The notes under the pieces were generated by a model that saw only the letters and a list, made by a program, of their open reading frames with translations, searched no databases and was not told the origin of the DNA. From Pseudemcibacter aquimaris (GTDB taxonomy: Bacteria; Pseudomonadota; Alphaproteobacteria; Sphingomonadales; Emcibacteraceae): a stretch of DNA of 64,000 nucleotides. The position numbers and the translations under genes were made by a program. The stretch spans positions 310,001-374,000 of the forward strand of contig NZ_CP079800.1 in the NCBI RefSeq assembly GCF_028869115.1. The letters are read 5' to 3'. This document shows, one piece after another, positions 41,677-50,287 of this stretch. Position 1 is the stretch's first letter. Each line of letters opens with the position of its first letter.

Positions 41677-43605
41677 CTATACGCTTATATCCAGGGCTTG
41701 ATTAGAGTAGGCCATGCGAATTTCTTGCACGCTTGCCATATCCATAAATTCATCCATACCCATTTCATCATTTGATGACTGGGTCATGTTTGCAAAATGC
41801 CTTGCGTTATTTTGCTGGTTTTGCTTCATCAATGAGAAGCTCAAATTCTTATTCGAAAGATTGATGCCTGCATCCTGTAATGCTTTTTCAAGCGATGCTT
41901 GATCGCGTTGTAGCATTGATAGTGTTCTTTCATTTTCAACCATCATTGATGCCTGCATTTTACCGTCAGCGGCAAATTCCAGTTTGATATCCACTTGTCC
42001 AAGTTCGGCTGGATGCAAGCGAATGCTGAAATTGTTTAATCCTTTAACAACGTTTTTGTTGATCGCCACTGTGATTTGTTCATTAATCATTTTGGCGCTC
42101 GAAGGCAGATCGGTTTTGGATGTTGCACCGACACTCGAAAGTGTTTTTTGGAAATTTACATCCTGTGCGGCAAGCATGCTGTTGTTCGGTAATGTTGATC
42201 CACCATTTGCGGTCATGCTTTGGCCAAGCGGAGCGTCAAATTTTTGACCGGCTAAGCCCATATCAAGCTGAATATCGCTTTTTTGTGCGTTTAGTAGCGC
42301 TGACTGTGACGCACTATTTTGCATTGCCTGGGCAGCTACATTATTTGCAGAAGAAGCACCTGTAACTTTTGTAGCAGTAACCGAAGAGCCTGACTTTTTA
42401 CCCGCGGATGATGGTCTTGCAGCATTATTCGGGCTTTGTACCACAGCAAACGGAAGTGTTTTTTTGCTTTCCATGGCCACTGTTTCCGGCTGCGGTGCTG
42501 GTTTTTGCATGAGTTCAGCGTTATTGATCTGATCTTTCATGGCTTTTGCCATTGCTGAAACAGATGCGCCGATTTCTGAATGCTGAACTTCTTCATTCAC
42601 CAATGGGGCAGGGGTATTAACCGCTGCGTTTTGTTGGTTTTGTGGCTTTTGTTGTTCTAAAACTTTTGCAACTTCTTCTGCAATGCCGCCACCATTTGAA
42701 ACGGGTTTAACAGTTTCATCAGCTTGGCTTGCTGCAACTATGCCAGTGTTTTTCGGATCGGTTGCCGCATTATTAACGGGCAATTGTTCTGAAGTTTCTA
42801 TAACAGGTTTCGTAGCGGTTTTTGTCGAAGCAGGTGCAGCGTTATTTGTTGCGATTGTTGGTTCCTGAACTTTTGTTTCTTCAGGAATTTCAGTCGTATT
42901 TGCCGCAAAAACAGGCGCTTTTTCCTGTGCATTCACATTGTTGTTTTCAAGCGCGGTTTGAAGGCCGTTACCTGCATTTGGTTTACTTTGACCATTGTTA
43001 TTTTGTTCAGCATTTCCACCAGCTTCTGATGATGATTTCATAACCGCATTTAGTGCGGTTTGTGGCACAGATTTATTTTCAGAATTTTCAGTGTTTATAG
43101 CTGAATTTTGGTTGCTGACGACTGCTGCTTTTTCTGGTGCAACTTCAGAAATCAAAAGATCTTTTGTGGTTAAGCCGGGTTTATGATCAGCGGGCTTTTG
43201 TGTACTAGCGTTTTCAGATACGACATTTGTTTCATTTTCTGAATTTTGCTGTACTGGTTTTTCGCCTGTTTCAATGTTTTGTTCTGCGTGCGCCTGCTGA
43301 TCATTAGGGTTATTGTTATTATCTTCTGATGCAGGGCGTTCTTGAGGGGTATTTTGATCATTGTTATCTGCACGTGTGTTATTTGCGTTATCCGTTACAG
43401 GACGTTCGTCAGATACACGCTCATTTTCAAGATGATCGGTGAATGATTTTTCACGAACCTCGTCATTTCTATCATTTCTGGATACAGAAGAACGTTCCTG
43501 ACTGTAATCCGAATTTACAGATGGCGCATCAGGGCGACTGATGCGGTCATCTGCACGGCTTACTGTCGGAAGCTCTTTAAATAATATGTCAACGCCAGTT
43601 GTCAT
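41677..43605 (-). CDS. fliK: FliK, hook-length control protein
   Basis: 642 aa. A long Asn/Gln/Glu/Ala-rich disordered region is followed by the conserved C-terminal domain near residues 525-600: NFSIRLHPAELGQVDIKLEF and ALQDAGINLSNKNL. FliK measures the hook and switches export specificity. Driven by the sigma-54 promoter at 43648-43661. flgD starts 13 bases downstream. Confidence 0.88.
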   Translation of the reverse strand: MTTGVDILFKELPTVSRADDRISRPDAPSVNSDYSQERSSVSRNDRNDEVREKSFTDHLENERVSDERPVTDNANNTRADNNDQNTPQERPASEDNNNNPNDQQAHAEQNIETGEKPVQQNSENETNVVSENASTQKPADHKPGLTTKDLLISEVAPEKAAVVSNQNSAINTENSENKSVPQTALNAVMKSSSEAGGNAEQNNNGQSKPNAGNGLQTALENNNVNAQEKAPVFAANTTEIPEETKVQEPTIATNNAAPASTKTATKPVIETSEQLPVNNAATDPKNTGIVAASQADETVKPVSNGGGIAEEVAKVLEQQKPQNQQNAAVNTPAPLVNEEVQHSEIGASVSAMAKAMKDQINNAELMQKPAPQPETVAMESKKTLPFAVVQSPNNAARPSSAGKKSGSSVTATKVTGASSANNVAAQAMQNSASQSALLNAQKSDIQLDMGLAGQKFDAPLGQSMTANGGSTLPNNSMLAAQDVNFQKTLSSVGATSKTDLPSSAKMINEQITVAINKNVVKGLNNFSIRLHPAELGQVDIKLEFAADGKMQASMMVENERTLSMLQRDQASLEKALQDAGINLSNKNLSFSLMKQNQQNNARHFANMTQSSNDEMGMDEFMDMASVQEIRMAYSNQALDISV

Positions 43606-43647
43606 TTTACGTTTTTATCCAAAATAATTTAACTCAGCCCATTAAAT

Positions 43648-43661
43648 GCAAAAAGCGGGCC
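43648..43661 (-). promoter_or_regulatory. Sigma-54 promoter of fliK-flgD-flgE
   Basis: On the minus strand it reads TGGCCCGCTTTTTGCA, with GG (43660-43661) and GC (43648-43649) exactly ten bases apart, the required -24/-12 spacing. Start expected near 43636, 30 bases before fliK. Confidence 0.75.
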
Positions 43662-43825
43662 AAAAAAATAAACCATTGATATTAAAAGGTTTTTATTTTT
43701 TATAATTGGATTTGAAGGCCAAAAAGGCAAAAGATTCCCGCCCCATGAGGATTAATTTTCACAGTTCAGCCGATTTTGCCTATTGAACGTAAATTGATGC
43801 CAATTTTAGGGAAGCGAAAAAAGTT

Positions 43826-43839
43826 GGCATCATGTTTGC
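43826..43839 (+). promoter_or_regulatory. Sigma-54 promoter of flgK-flgL
   Basis: TTGGCATCATGTTTGCAT: GG (43826-43827) and GC (43838-43839) ten bases apart, a close match to TGGCAC-N5-TTGCW. Middle/late flagellar genes use sigma-54 in Caulobacter and many other bacteria. Confidence 0.78.
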
Positions 43840-44075
43840 ATATATAAGGGGTAGCAAAGAGCGAAGAAAATGCGAGATGTGTAAAAGTTCGTTCTTATAA
43901 AATTATAAAAAACGTTTATTAACAGTTGGTTATAAAGAAATTATGGAAAAAAATATAACGGATAATAATAAAGTGAATGTGGCTAGAAACGCTGCAGATA
44001 CGCGTAATTTTTTCCTGTTCGGGCAACAGTTGCCTATCCTTTTAATGAATGTTTGGCGAATTGGAGACGTGTAAA

Positions 44076-46190
44076 ATGACTATTAGCACAATCATCAATA
44101 ATTCACTGACCGGTATTTTTACAAGCCAAGCCGCGCTTCGTACAATTACGGATAACGTATCCAACGTAAATACCGAAGGTTATGCCCGTAAGGTCGTAAG
44201 GCTTGATCCAAAAATTACAGGGGCACAAGGGGCCGGTGTTGATATCACATCCATCGAACGTGTTGTTGACAACTTTCTTGTGAAATCTTCATATGAAACC
44301 AGCGCTGAAGCATCAAGATACGAGCTAGAAAATACATTTCACGCTCGAATGCAGGCATTGCTTGGTCGCCCGGATGTGAATAGTTCATTAAGTGGTAAAA
44401 TGAATAACATTTTTACCACTATGTCTGAACTGGCACTTAATCCGCTTTCAACTATTTTAAAAGAGTCCACCGTTACTAGTATCAATTCATTCGGTACCGA
44501 ACTTGGAATGATTGCGGAAAATATCCAAAGCATGCGTCTGGATGCCAGTACCCAAATCAGTGAAACAATTGAAAAGATTAACGGTCTTGTAAGACGCGTT
44601 GAATATCTTAATCCGCTAATTGTGAAAGAAACTGTGACAACCGGTGATGCTGGTGCTCTTATTGAGCAGCGCTCACAAGCCTTAAGCGAGCTTTCAAAAT
44701 TAATTGATATTAATATTGTCGAAGTTGGTAACAATAAAATCGAAATTAACACCAAATCAGGCTTAAGCTTACTTGGTAATGTCAGACGTGAATTACAATA
44801 TAATACACCTGGCCTTGTTAGTTCTGCGACACCATTCCCGCCTATTACGGTTCATGATGTTGATCCGACAAGTGGTAATGTAACACCAACCGGTCTGACA
44901 TTAGATGGCAATATTTCGTCTGGTGAGATTTATGGTCTGATGCATCTTCGTGATGTTGAACTGGTCGCAATGTCAGAAGAGCTTGGCGCGTTAGGTGCTG
45001 CAGTGATGCATGAATTTAATAAAGTTCATAATGAAAATACGGCTGCGCCGCCACCCAATAGTCTAACAGGTATTAATACAGGAATGCTTGCAACAGACCC
45101 GCACCGTTTTACGGGGGAAAGCACATTCGCGATTACAGATGCAAATGGAAATTTGGTGGACAGCGTAACCATTGATTTTGGTGTAACAGGTCCTAACTTT
45201 TCTGATGTGATCAGTGCCGTGAATGCGGGGCTTGCTGGTAATGGTTCCATGGCTCTTACGAACGGTGTTTTAACATTTTCTGCGACCAATGGGTCAAACG
45301 GTGTTTCTATTTCGCAAGTCGCTGGTAACGAAAGTGACCGTGCTGGTAAGGGTTTCTCACATTTCTTTGGAATGAATGATTTGGTGCAAGCTCGTGAAAT
45401 GGGCATGTATAAAACAGGTATTGATGCAACTGATGCACATGGTCTTGTCGGCGGCAGTACTATCAACCTGGAAATTAAGGGTGAGGGTGGCATCGATCTT
45501 GCCAGTTATACTTATACCGTAACTGCCGGACAGACTTATAACGATATACTGACGGATCTTAATGCAAGCTCGCTTGGTGCTTATATGAATTTTGCCATTA
45601 ATGCGGATGGTGAATTTACATCCACACCGAACGCCGGCTATCCGGAAGCAAAATTACATGTGAAATCAGACAGTACATCACGGGGTACAACAGCGGTTCC
45701 AATTTCAGATTTCCTTGGTATGGATAGCAGATATAAAATTGATGCTGCTTTTGATTTCTCGGTCGTGGATAGAATTAACGACGATGTAAATTTACTTTCG
45801 CTTGCCCGTTTTGATGATACGGCCCTTGTTGGTGGGACAGCCATTAGTTTCGGTGATCAACGCGGTGGTATCGCCCTTCAGGATATTGAAAATGCAACTG
45901 TGAATATTGCGGCGGCTGGCGGATTAAATCAGTTTAACAGCTCGCTTGGTCAATATGCGGCAGCTGTGCTTGCTGATTTTGGTTTCCGTGCCCAACTTGC
46001 GGAAAGTTTTGGCGAAGATAGTAATGTGCTTCTTGGTGAAATTAACCAACGCATTGAAAGTATTTCCGGTGTTAACGTCGATGAAGAGCTCAGTAACATG
46101 ATCGTTTTTCAGAATGCCTATAGTTCATCAGCCCGTATGTTGAATGTGGCAAAGGAAATGTATGACGAGCTAATCGGGTTAATTCAGTAA
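44076..46190 (+). CDS. flgK: FlgK, hook-filament junction protein
   Basis: 704 aa from ATG at 44076 with GGAG nine bases upstream; an upstream in-frame ATG at 44049 has no site. N-terminal rod signature (ALRTITDNVSNVNTEGYARKVV) and C-terminal VNVDEELSNMIVFQNAYSSSARML. It joins hook to filament with FlgL. Intact, as are FlgL and the promoter, so the late genes have not visibly decayed. Confidence 0.93.
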   Translation: MTISTIINNSLTGIFTSQAALRTITDNVSNVNTEGYARKVVRLDPKITGAQGAGVDITSIERVVDNFLVKSSYETSAEASRYELENTFHARMQALLGRPDVNSSLSGKMNNIFTTMSELALNPLSTILKESTVTSINSFGTELGMIAENIQSMRLDASTQISETIEKINGLVRRVEYLNPLIVKETVTTGDAGALIEQRSQALSELSKLIDINIVEVGNNKIEINTKSGLSLLGNVRRELQYNTPGLVSSATPFPPITVHDVDPTSGNVTPTGLTLDGNISSGEIYGLMHLRDVELVAMSEELGALGAAVMHEFNKVHNENTAAPPPNSLTGINTGMLATDPHRFTGESTFAITDANGNLVDSVTIDFGVTGPNFSDVISAVNAGLAGNGSMALTNGVLTFSATNGSNGVSISQVAGNESDRAGKGFSHFFGMNDLVQAREMGMYKTGIDATDAHGLVGGSTINLEIKGEGGIDLASYTYTVTAGQTYNDILTDLNASSLGAYMNFAINADGEFTSTPNAGYPEAKLHVKSDSTSRGTTAVPISDFLGMDSRYKIDAAFDFSVVDRINDDVNLLSLARFDDTALVGGTAISFGDQRGGIALQDIENATVNIAAAGGLNQFNSSLGQYAAAVLADFGFRAQLAESFGEDSNVLLGEINQRIESISGVNVDEELSNMIVFQNAYSSSARMLNVAKEMYDELIGLIQ

Positions 46191-46211
46191 TAATAAGGAT
46201 AGGATAAGAAA

Positions 46212-47129
46212 ATGACACGCGTATCAAGTTTCGGACAACAGCAGGTAATGTTAAATAGCCTGCTTAATAACCAATCCAAATTATTCGAAGATCAAAAACA
46301 GGTTGCGACGGGTAAAAAGTTTGAAAGTTATAAAGAGGTTAGTGGTGACTTAAGCACGCTTCTTGGCTCTAAAAACGTTCTTGACCGCACGACAAGTTAC
46401 ATCAATGCGGCGACACATGTGAAACGTAATCTTGATGTTAATAACCTTCAGCTTGAAAATGTCATTGGTAAGGCGGAAGATATTCGCCATGCGATGCTTG
46501 AAAGTATTGCGCAGGATAAAACATTTGTACTTATGGATACAATTGAAGAAGCCTTTAGTTCAATGATTGCATCCTTAAATACTGATATTGGCGGCGTCCA
46601 TATTTTCAGTGGTGGTCGCACAGATGTTGATCCGATTGTTGGAACTGAATTAAATGATCTTGTTGCCGCTGCCTCTGCGTCAGATATGTTCCAAAATGAT
46701 GGTCGTAAGGCCATTGCAAAAATTGGTAAAAATACGGATATGGAATATAGCTTGCTTGCGGATGAAGTTGCAGAAGATTTATTCGCAGCAATTAAAACCA
46801 TTGCAGATTTTAATAACCTGACCCCAATTCAGGGTGATCTGACACCAGCGCAGAATGCATTCATTGAAGGTGAGCTGGCAACTTTTGACGCGGTGATCGA
46901 AGATTTGCGTATCGTTCTATCTAGTAACGGTATGCGCTATGGCCGTGCGGATGAACTGCTCGAGGAGCATCAGGAACAAGAAAACTTCATGTTAAATTTC
47001 ATTTCCGATATCGAAGATGTGAATATGGCCGAAGCGATCACTCGTGTGAATAATGATCAAACGGCGCTTGAGGTTTCTTATAAGCTAACCAGTGAATTAT
47101 CCCGATTATCGTTACTGAACTTCATTTAA
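46212..47129 (+). CDS. flgL: FlgL, second hook-filament junction protein (flagellin-like)
   Basis: 305 aa flagellin-family protein: N-terminal FGQQQVMLNSLLNNQSKLFEDQKQVATGKKF coiled region and C-terminal ISDIEDVNMAEAITRVNNDQTALEVS. It sits 21 bases after flgK. No filament flagellin gene is in the window; the FlgK neighbour and flagellin-type ends without a hypervariable insert make FlgL the best call. Confidence 0.88.
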   Translation: MTRVSSFGQQQVMLNSLLNNQSKLFEDQKQVATGKKFESYKEVSGDLSTLLGSKNVLDRTTSYINAATHVKRNLDVNNLQLENVIGKAEDIRHAMLESIAQDKTFVLMDTIEEAFSSMIASLNTDIGGVHIFSGGRTDVDPIVGTELNDLVAAASASDMFQNDGRKAIAKIGKNTDMEYSLLADEVAEDLFAAIKTIADFNNLTPIQGDLTPAQNAFIEGELATFDAVIEDLRIVLSSNGMRYGRADELLEEHQEQENFMLNFISDIEDVNMAEAITRVNNDQTALEVSYKLTSELSRLSLLNFI

Positions 47130-47157
47130 TGACTTGAAAATTACTTAATGACTTGAA
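47126..47157 (+). repeat. 13-base direct repeat at the flgL stop
   Basis: TTAATGACTTGAA occurs at 47126-47138 and 47145-47157, a 19-base period. The first copy contains the flgL stop. It looks like a small tandem duplication in the flgL-mnmA gap; no function is evident. Confidence 0.8.
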
Positions 47158-47187
47158 GTTTTGCAGCCAAAGCATTATGTGACGGTC

Positions 47188-48327
47188 ATGGAACAGAATG
47201 AAGTCAATAGCCTTGGAATTGCCAAGCCCGTAAGTGAAACGCGTGTTGTCGTCGCCATGTCAGGTGGTGTCGATAGTTCCGTTGTGGCTGCAATGTTAAA
47301 AGATCAGGGTTATGACGTGATCGGTATTACGCTTCAACTTTATGACCATGGGGTTGCTATTCAGAAAAAAGGCGCATGCTGCGCGGGTCAAGATATTCAC
47401 GATGCGCGCCGTGTATCCGAAGCCATCGGTATCCCCCATTATGTACTCGATTATGAAAGCCGTTTTAAAGACAGCGTGATGGAAGATTTCGCCGACAGTT
47501 ATATTCGCGGGGAAACACCCATTCCCTGTGTCAGATGTAATCAGGAAGTGAAGTTTAAAGATTTGCTAATCACAGCAAAAGATCTTGATGCAGATGTATT
47601 GGCCACAGGACATTATGTTCAGCGCATTGATGGTGAAATTAAATCAGAAATGCGCCGAGCGGTGGATCCGGCAAAAGATCAAAGCTATTTCCTTTTTGCA
47701 ACCACGCAAGATCAACTGGATTATTTACGTTTCCCTCTTGGCGGTATGGTTAAAGATGACGTGCGTAAACTTGCGGAAAAATATGGTTTAAGCATAGCCA
47801 ATAAACCGGATAGTCAGGACATCTGTTTTGTACCAGAAGGTGGCTACGCGAGTGTAATTGAACGCTTAAGGCCGGGCGCTGGTGAACCTGGTGAAATCGT
47901 TCATATGGATGGTCGTGTGCTTGGTGAACATAAAGGTATTATTTATTATACAATTGGCCAGCGTCGTGGGCTGGGTATCGGCGGTGGCGATCCGTTATAT
48001 GTCATCAAGCTTGACCCTCATAAAAAACAAGTCATCGTTGGGCCAAAGGAAGCGCTCGAAATTTCTAAAGTCGGCATTAAAGAGGTTAACTGGCTTGGTG
48101 ATGTTGAAATTCCGAAAGACGGTCTTGATGTAATGGTCAAGGTTAGATCGACACGCCCTGCGGAGCCAGCGACACTTTTCCCAGGTGAAAATTCACAAGA
48201 AGCCTATTTTAATCTGACCAAACCTGAATACGGCGTTTCGACAGGACAGGCAGCCGTTTTTTATAAAGATGACAGAGTGCTTGGTGGTGGCTGGATTGCC
48301 AGCGCTGAGACATCATTCACATTATAA
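47188..48327 (+). CDS. mnmA: MnmA, tRNA 2-thiouridylase
   Basis: 379 aa from ATG at 47188; the frame extends to TTG at 47161, and neither has a strong ribosome site. PP-loop [15 protein letters not shown], catalytic cysteines in GACCAGQD and TPIPCVRCN, and later DSQDICF. It thiolates U34 of Glu, Gln and Lys tRNAs. Intact and unrelated to the flagellar genes before it. Confidence 0.95.
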   Translation: MEQNEVNSLGIAKPVSETRVVVAMSGGVDSSVVAAMLKDQGYDVIGITLQLYDHGVAIQKKGACCAGQDIHDARRVSEAIGIPHYVLDYESRFKDSVMEDFADSYIRGETPIPCVRCNQEVKFKDLLITAKDLDADVLATGHYVQRIDGEIKSEMRRAVDPAKDQSYFLFATTQDQLDYLRFPLGGMVKDDVRKLAEKYGLSIANKPDSQDICFVPEGGYASVIERLRPGAGEPGEIVHMDGRVLGEHKGIIYYTIGQRRGLGIGGGDPLYVIKLDPHKKQVIVGPKEALEISKVGIKEVNWLGDVEIPKDGLDVMVKVRSTRPAEPATLFPGENSQEAYFNLTKPEYGVSTGQAAVFYKDDRVLGGGWIASAETSFTL

Positions 48328-48349
48328 TTTCAATAATTAAAAATATCTG

Positions 48350-48378
48350 TTTACAGCGAAATAACAATTCACTATAAG
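48350..48378 (+). promoter_or_regulatory. Promoter of the tRNA-Met gene
   Basis: TTTACA (48350-48355), 17 bases, TATAAG (48373-48378). It lies about 45 bases before the tRNA and points at it. Confidence 0.6.
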
Positions 48379-48423
48379 AGCGCTGTCTGACGCTATTTTA
48401 GAGTCGGAAAACATATTTGGTAT

Positions 48424-48500
48424 GGCGGGGTAGCTCAGCTGGTTAGAGCAGCGGAATCATAATCCGCGTGTCGGGGGTTCGAGTCCCTCCCCCGCTACCA
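48424..48500 (+). tRNA. tRNA-Met (anticodon CAT), CCA encoded
   Basis: A 77-base cloverleaf: seven-pair acceptor (48424-48430 with 48490-48496, first pair G-U), D-arm 48433-48449, anticodon stem GCGGA/TCCGC around loop ATCATAA (CAT at 48458-48460), T-arm with TTCGAGT, then ACCA. It resembles alphaproteobacterial elongator tRNA-Met rather than initiator (no three G-C pairs in the anticodon stem). CAT could also mark tRNA-Ile2 modified by TilS; Met is more likely by overall sequence. Confidence 0.88.
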
Positions 48501-48512
48501 AATGTTTAAATG

Positions 48513-48538
48513 AACCGACCTTTTGGGTCGGTTTTTTT
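48513..48538 (+). terminator. Terminator after tRNA-Met
   Basis: AACCGACC (48513-48520), loop TTTTG, GGTCGGTT (48526-48533) and a T run to 48538, 12 bases past the tRNA. Confidence 0.92.
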
Positions 48539-48596
48539 ATAATAAAGTATCTATCGATGTAGTTCCTATCTTGGGTCACCATACTTATAATTAGTT

Positions 48597-49388
48597 TTAC
48601 GTGCTGCTTTTCTTCGGATGACTAATATCAATCGTATTTGCTATCCATTCAATATTCAAGAAATCACCTATATCTTGCCAAGGTGTTGTGTGGACGTCAT
48701 TTGTAAAAGAGGAAGAGACAATTATATTTGAACTATTATACTTAAAATTCACTCTTTTTTCCGTTTTAAATAAAATTCCATATTCAAAAATCGAAATGAC
48801 TTCCGCATTTTTACATTGAAAAGTTACTTCATTGCAAATCACCCAAGGCTTTTTAATTTCATCATATAAAAGAATGCTTCCTTTTTCAGCACCATAAGTG
48901 AATGATAAAGCGAAAAATGCCGGAAGCCAATGAATTGCATTTCTTAACGCCACGTTATTATCAATATAGTTTTGCGCAGGTGTTAACATGCTTAGTCCAT
49001 ACTTTAACCATATAAGCATTGAAAACCACCCCAATACGCTGAGCCACGAATGTAGTTTAAGTATCATTAAGAATGCAGCAAAGTGCATTAATATATCAAA
49101 AAAAATTGCTTTATATTTTGTTGAATTAATAGCACTATCTTTTGCGATACTATTTTCTTCTGCTGCAGACAACCCAATATAGAAAGCAAGTGCTTGTGAT
49201 AAAAATACATATGGTGTTAACTTTAAAAAAATCATTATATGATCTTGCAAACTCAGTATTGTGAAAAACTGGAAGCCTATCTCTTGGTAGAATCCAACTT
49301 GATATGACATAATTAGACCAATTGATATTAATGATCCCCATTTTAATAAATCAGAAATGGAAAAATCTGTTTCGTTTTCTTCACTCAT
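48597..49388 (-). CDS. Unrecognised membrane protein beside tRNA-Met
   Basis: 263 aa from ATG at 49388 with AAAGG seven bases upstream. I do not recognise the family. There are about four or five hydrophobic segments (about residues 15-35, 45-65, 90-125, 140-165), then a soluble C-terminal domain of ~100 residues with two Cys (ICNEVTFQCKN). Base composition is AT-richer than its neighbours. It lies between the tRNA and a truncated permease, which suggests acquired or rearranged DNA. It starts 15 bases past the permease stop. Confidence 0.65.
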   Translation of the reverse strand: MSEENETDFSISDLLKWGSLISIGLIMSYQVGFYQEIGFQFFTILSLQDHIMIFLKLTPYVFLSQALAFYIGLSAAEENSIAKDSAINSTKYKAIFFDILMHFAAFLMILKLHSWLSVLGWFSMLIWLKYGLSMLTPAQNYIDNNVALRNAIHWLPAFFALSFTYGAEKGSILLYDEIKKPWVICNEVTFQCKNAEVISIFEYGILFKTEKRVNFKYNSSNIIVSSSFTNDVHTTPWQDIGDFLNIEWIANTIDISHPKKSST

Positions 49389-49402
49389 AAATCGACCTTT
49401 GT

Positions 49403-50056
49403 TCAATAAGTGTTTGTTAAAAAATTGTCAGAATTAATTATTACTTTCATGCTCTTGATTTTCGCCATCCAGCTTGTCTTGGCATTTTCCATAGAGCCGT
49501 TTGCAATACCGGCAATGATAAAAAAAGCTGCAGAAAGAATGAATAGAATAATTACTAAGTTTTGAAATTTTGCTGCCGTTCTACCGCCGCGTAAATTTAT
49601 CCATGTGAGGATGGCGCTGCCGCCTACGCCAATTAATAATGAATAAACGGTAATTGGTGCGTCTAAAAATTCATAAAGTGCTGTGCCTTGGCTGAGGGCA
49701 GGGAAAATGGCACCGAGTATCCAGGCGGTTGAGACTGCCTCAAAGGCGCATGCTGAAATAAAAATTAATGCTAAAAACCAGCCCATTGCATATGAAATTT
49801 CTGTGCCAAATCCTTCGTATGCGTAAACAACTTCGCCCCCGGATTGTGGGAACATCATCCCCATTTCACCGTAACATAAACCAATGATCATCACGGCGAG
49901 GGCACCCACAAAAAATGCAATAGAAGCGCCAAAAGTGCCTGCGCTTTCTATCCATCCGCCGGCGAGCATAATCCAGCCAACACCGACCATAGTACCAAAT
50001 CCAATGGCAAATAATTGATGCAATTTTACGCCTTTTGCCAGTGTATTTGTACTCAT
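49403..50056 (-). pseudogene. APC-family amino-acid permease, truncated
   Basis: 217 aa with the APC N-terminal half: FAIGFGTMVGVGWIMLAGGW, SGGEVVYAYEGFG and about six helices. Family members have ~450-500 aa and 12 helices. Similarity appears to end near residue 195, followed by an unrelated polar tail. In another frame the tail reads a plausible hydrophilic C-terminus DKLDGENQEHESNN and stop at 49434-49436, as if an internal deletion had fused the gene to its own or another gene's end. Probably non-functional. Confidence 0.75.
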
Positions 50057-50163
50057 GCTATTGGTTCCCTGTAATTGCTTTATCCCTAAATGCTGATATT
50101 AATTATAACGATTAGAAATATAAGTTCTTTCTTTTTCAGCTATGCGAAAATAAATGAACTAGA

Positions 50164-50184
50164 ATACAATTATATTAATTGTAT
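50164..50184. promoter_or_regulatory. Perfect dyad between permease and S9 peptidase
   Basis: Arms ATACAATTA (50164-50172) and TAATTGTAT (50176-50184) with a three-base spacer. The right arm overlaps a TATAAT (50182-50187) facing the peptidase. The layout fits a repressor operator in a divergent promoter region; the regulator is unknown. The rest of the 231-base gap is AT-rich with no gene. Confidence 0.5.
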
Positions 50185-50287
50185 AATGCATAGAATGTGA
50201 GTTGCGACATATTCATATTAATTAGGATTTTGTTGCATGTTTATCAAAAATAATAATTACACAACATCAAAAAATAAAGGGAATGTC

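Larger units (their letters stand above)
43606..44075. other. fliK-flgK divergent regulatory region
   Basis: 470 bases with no credible gene. It contains two sigma-54 promoters facing outward (43648-43661 on -, 43826-43839 on +). The 164 bases between them are the natural place for enhancer sites of a FlbD-like activator, though I cannot identify them. The flgK leader after the promoter is long (about 220 bases) and AT-rich. Confidence 0.75.
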
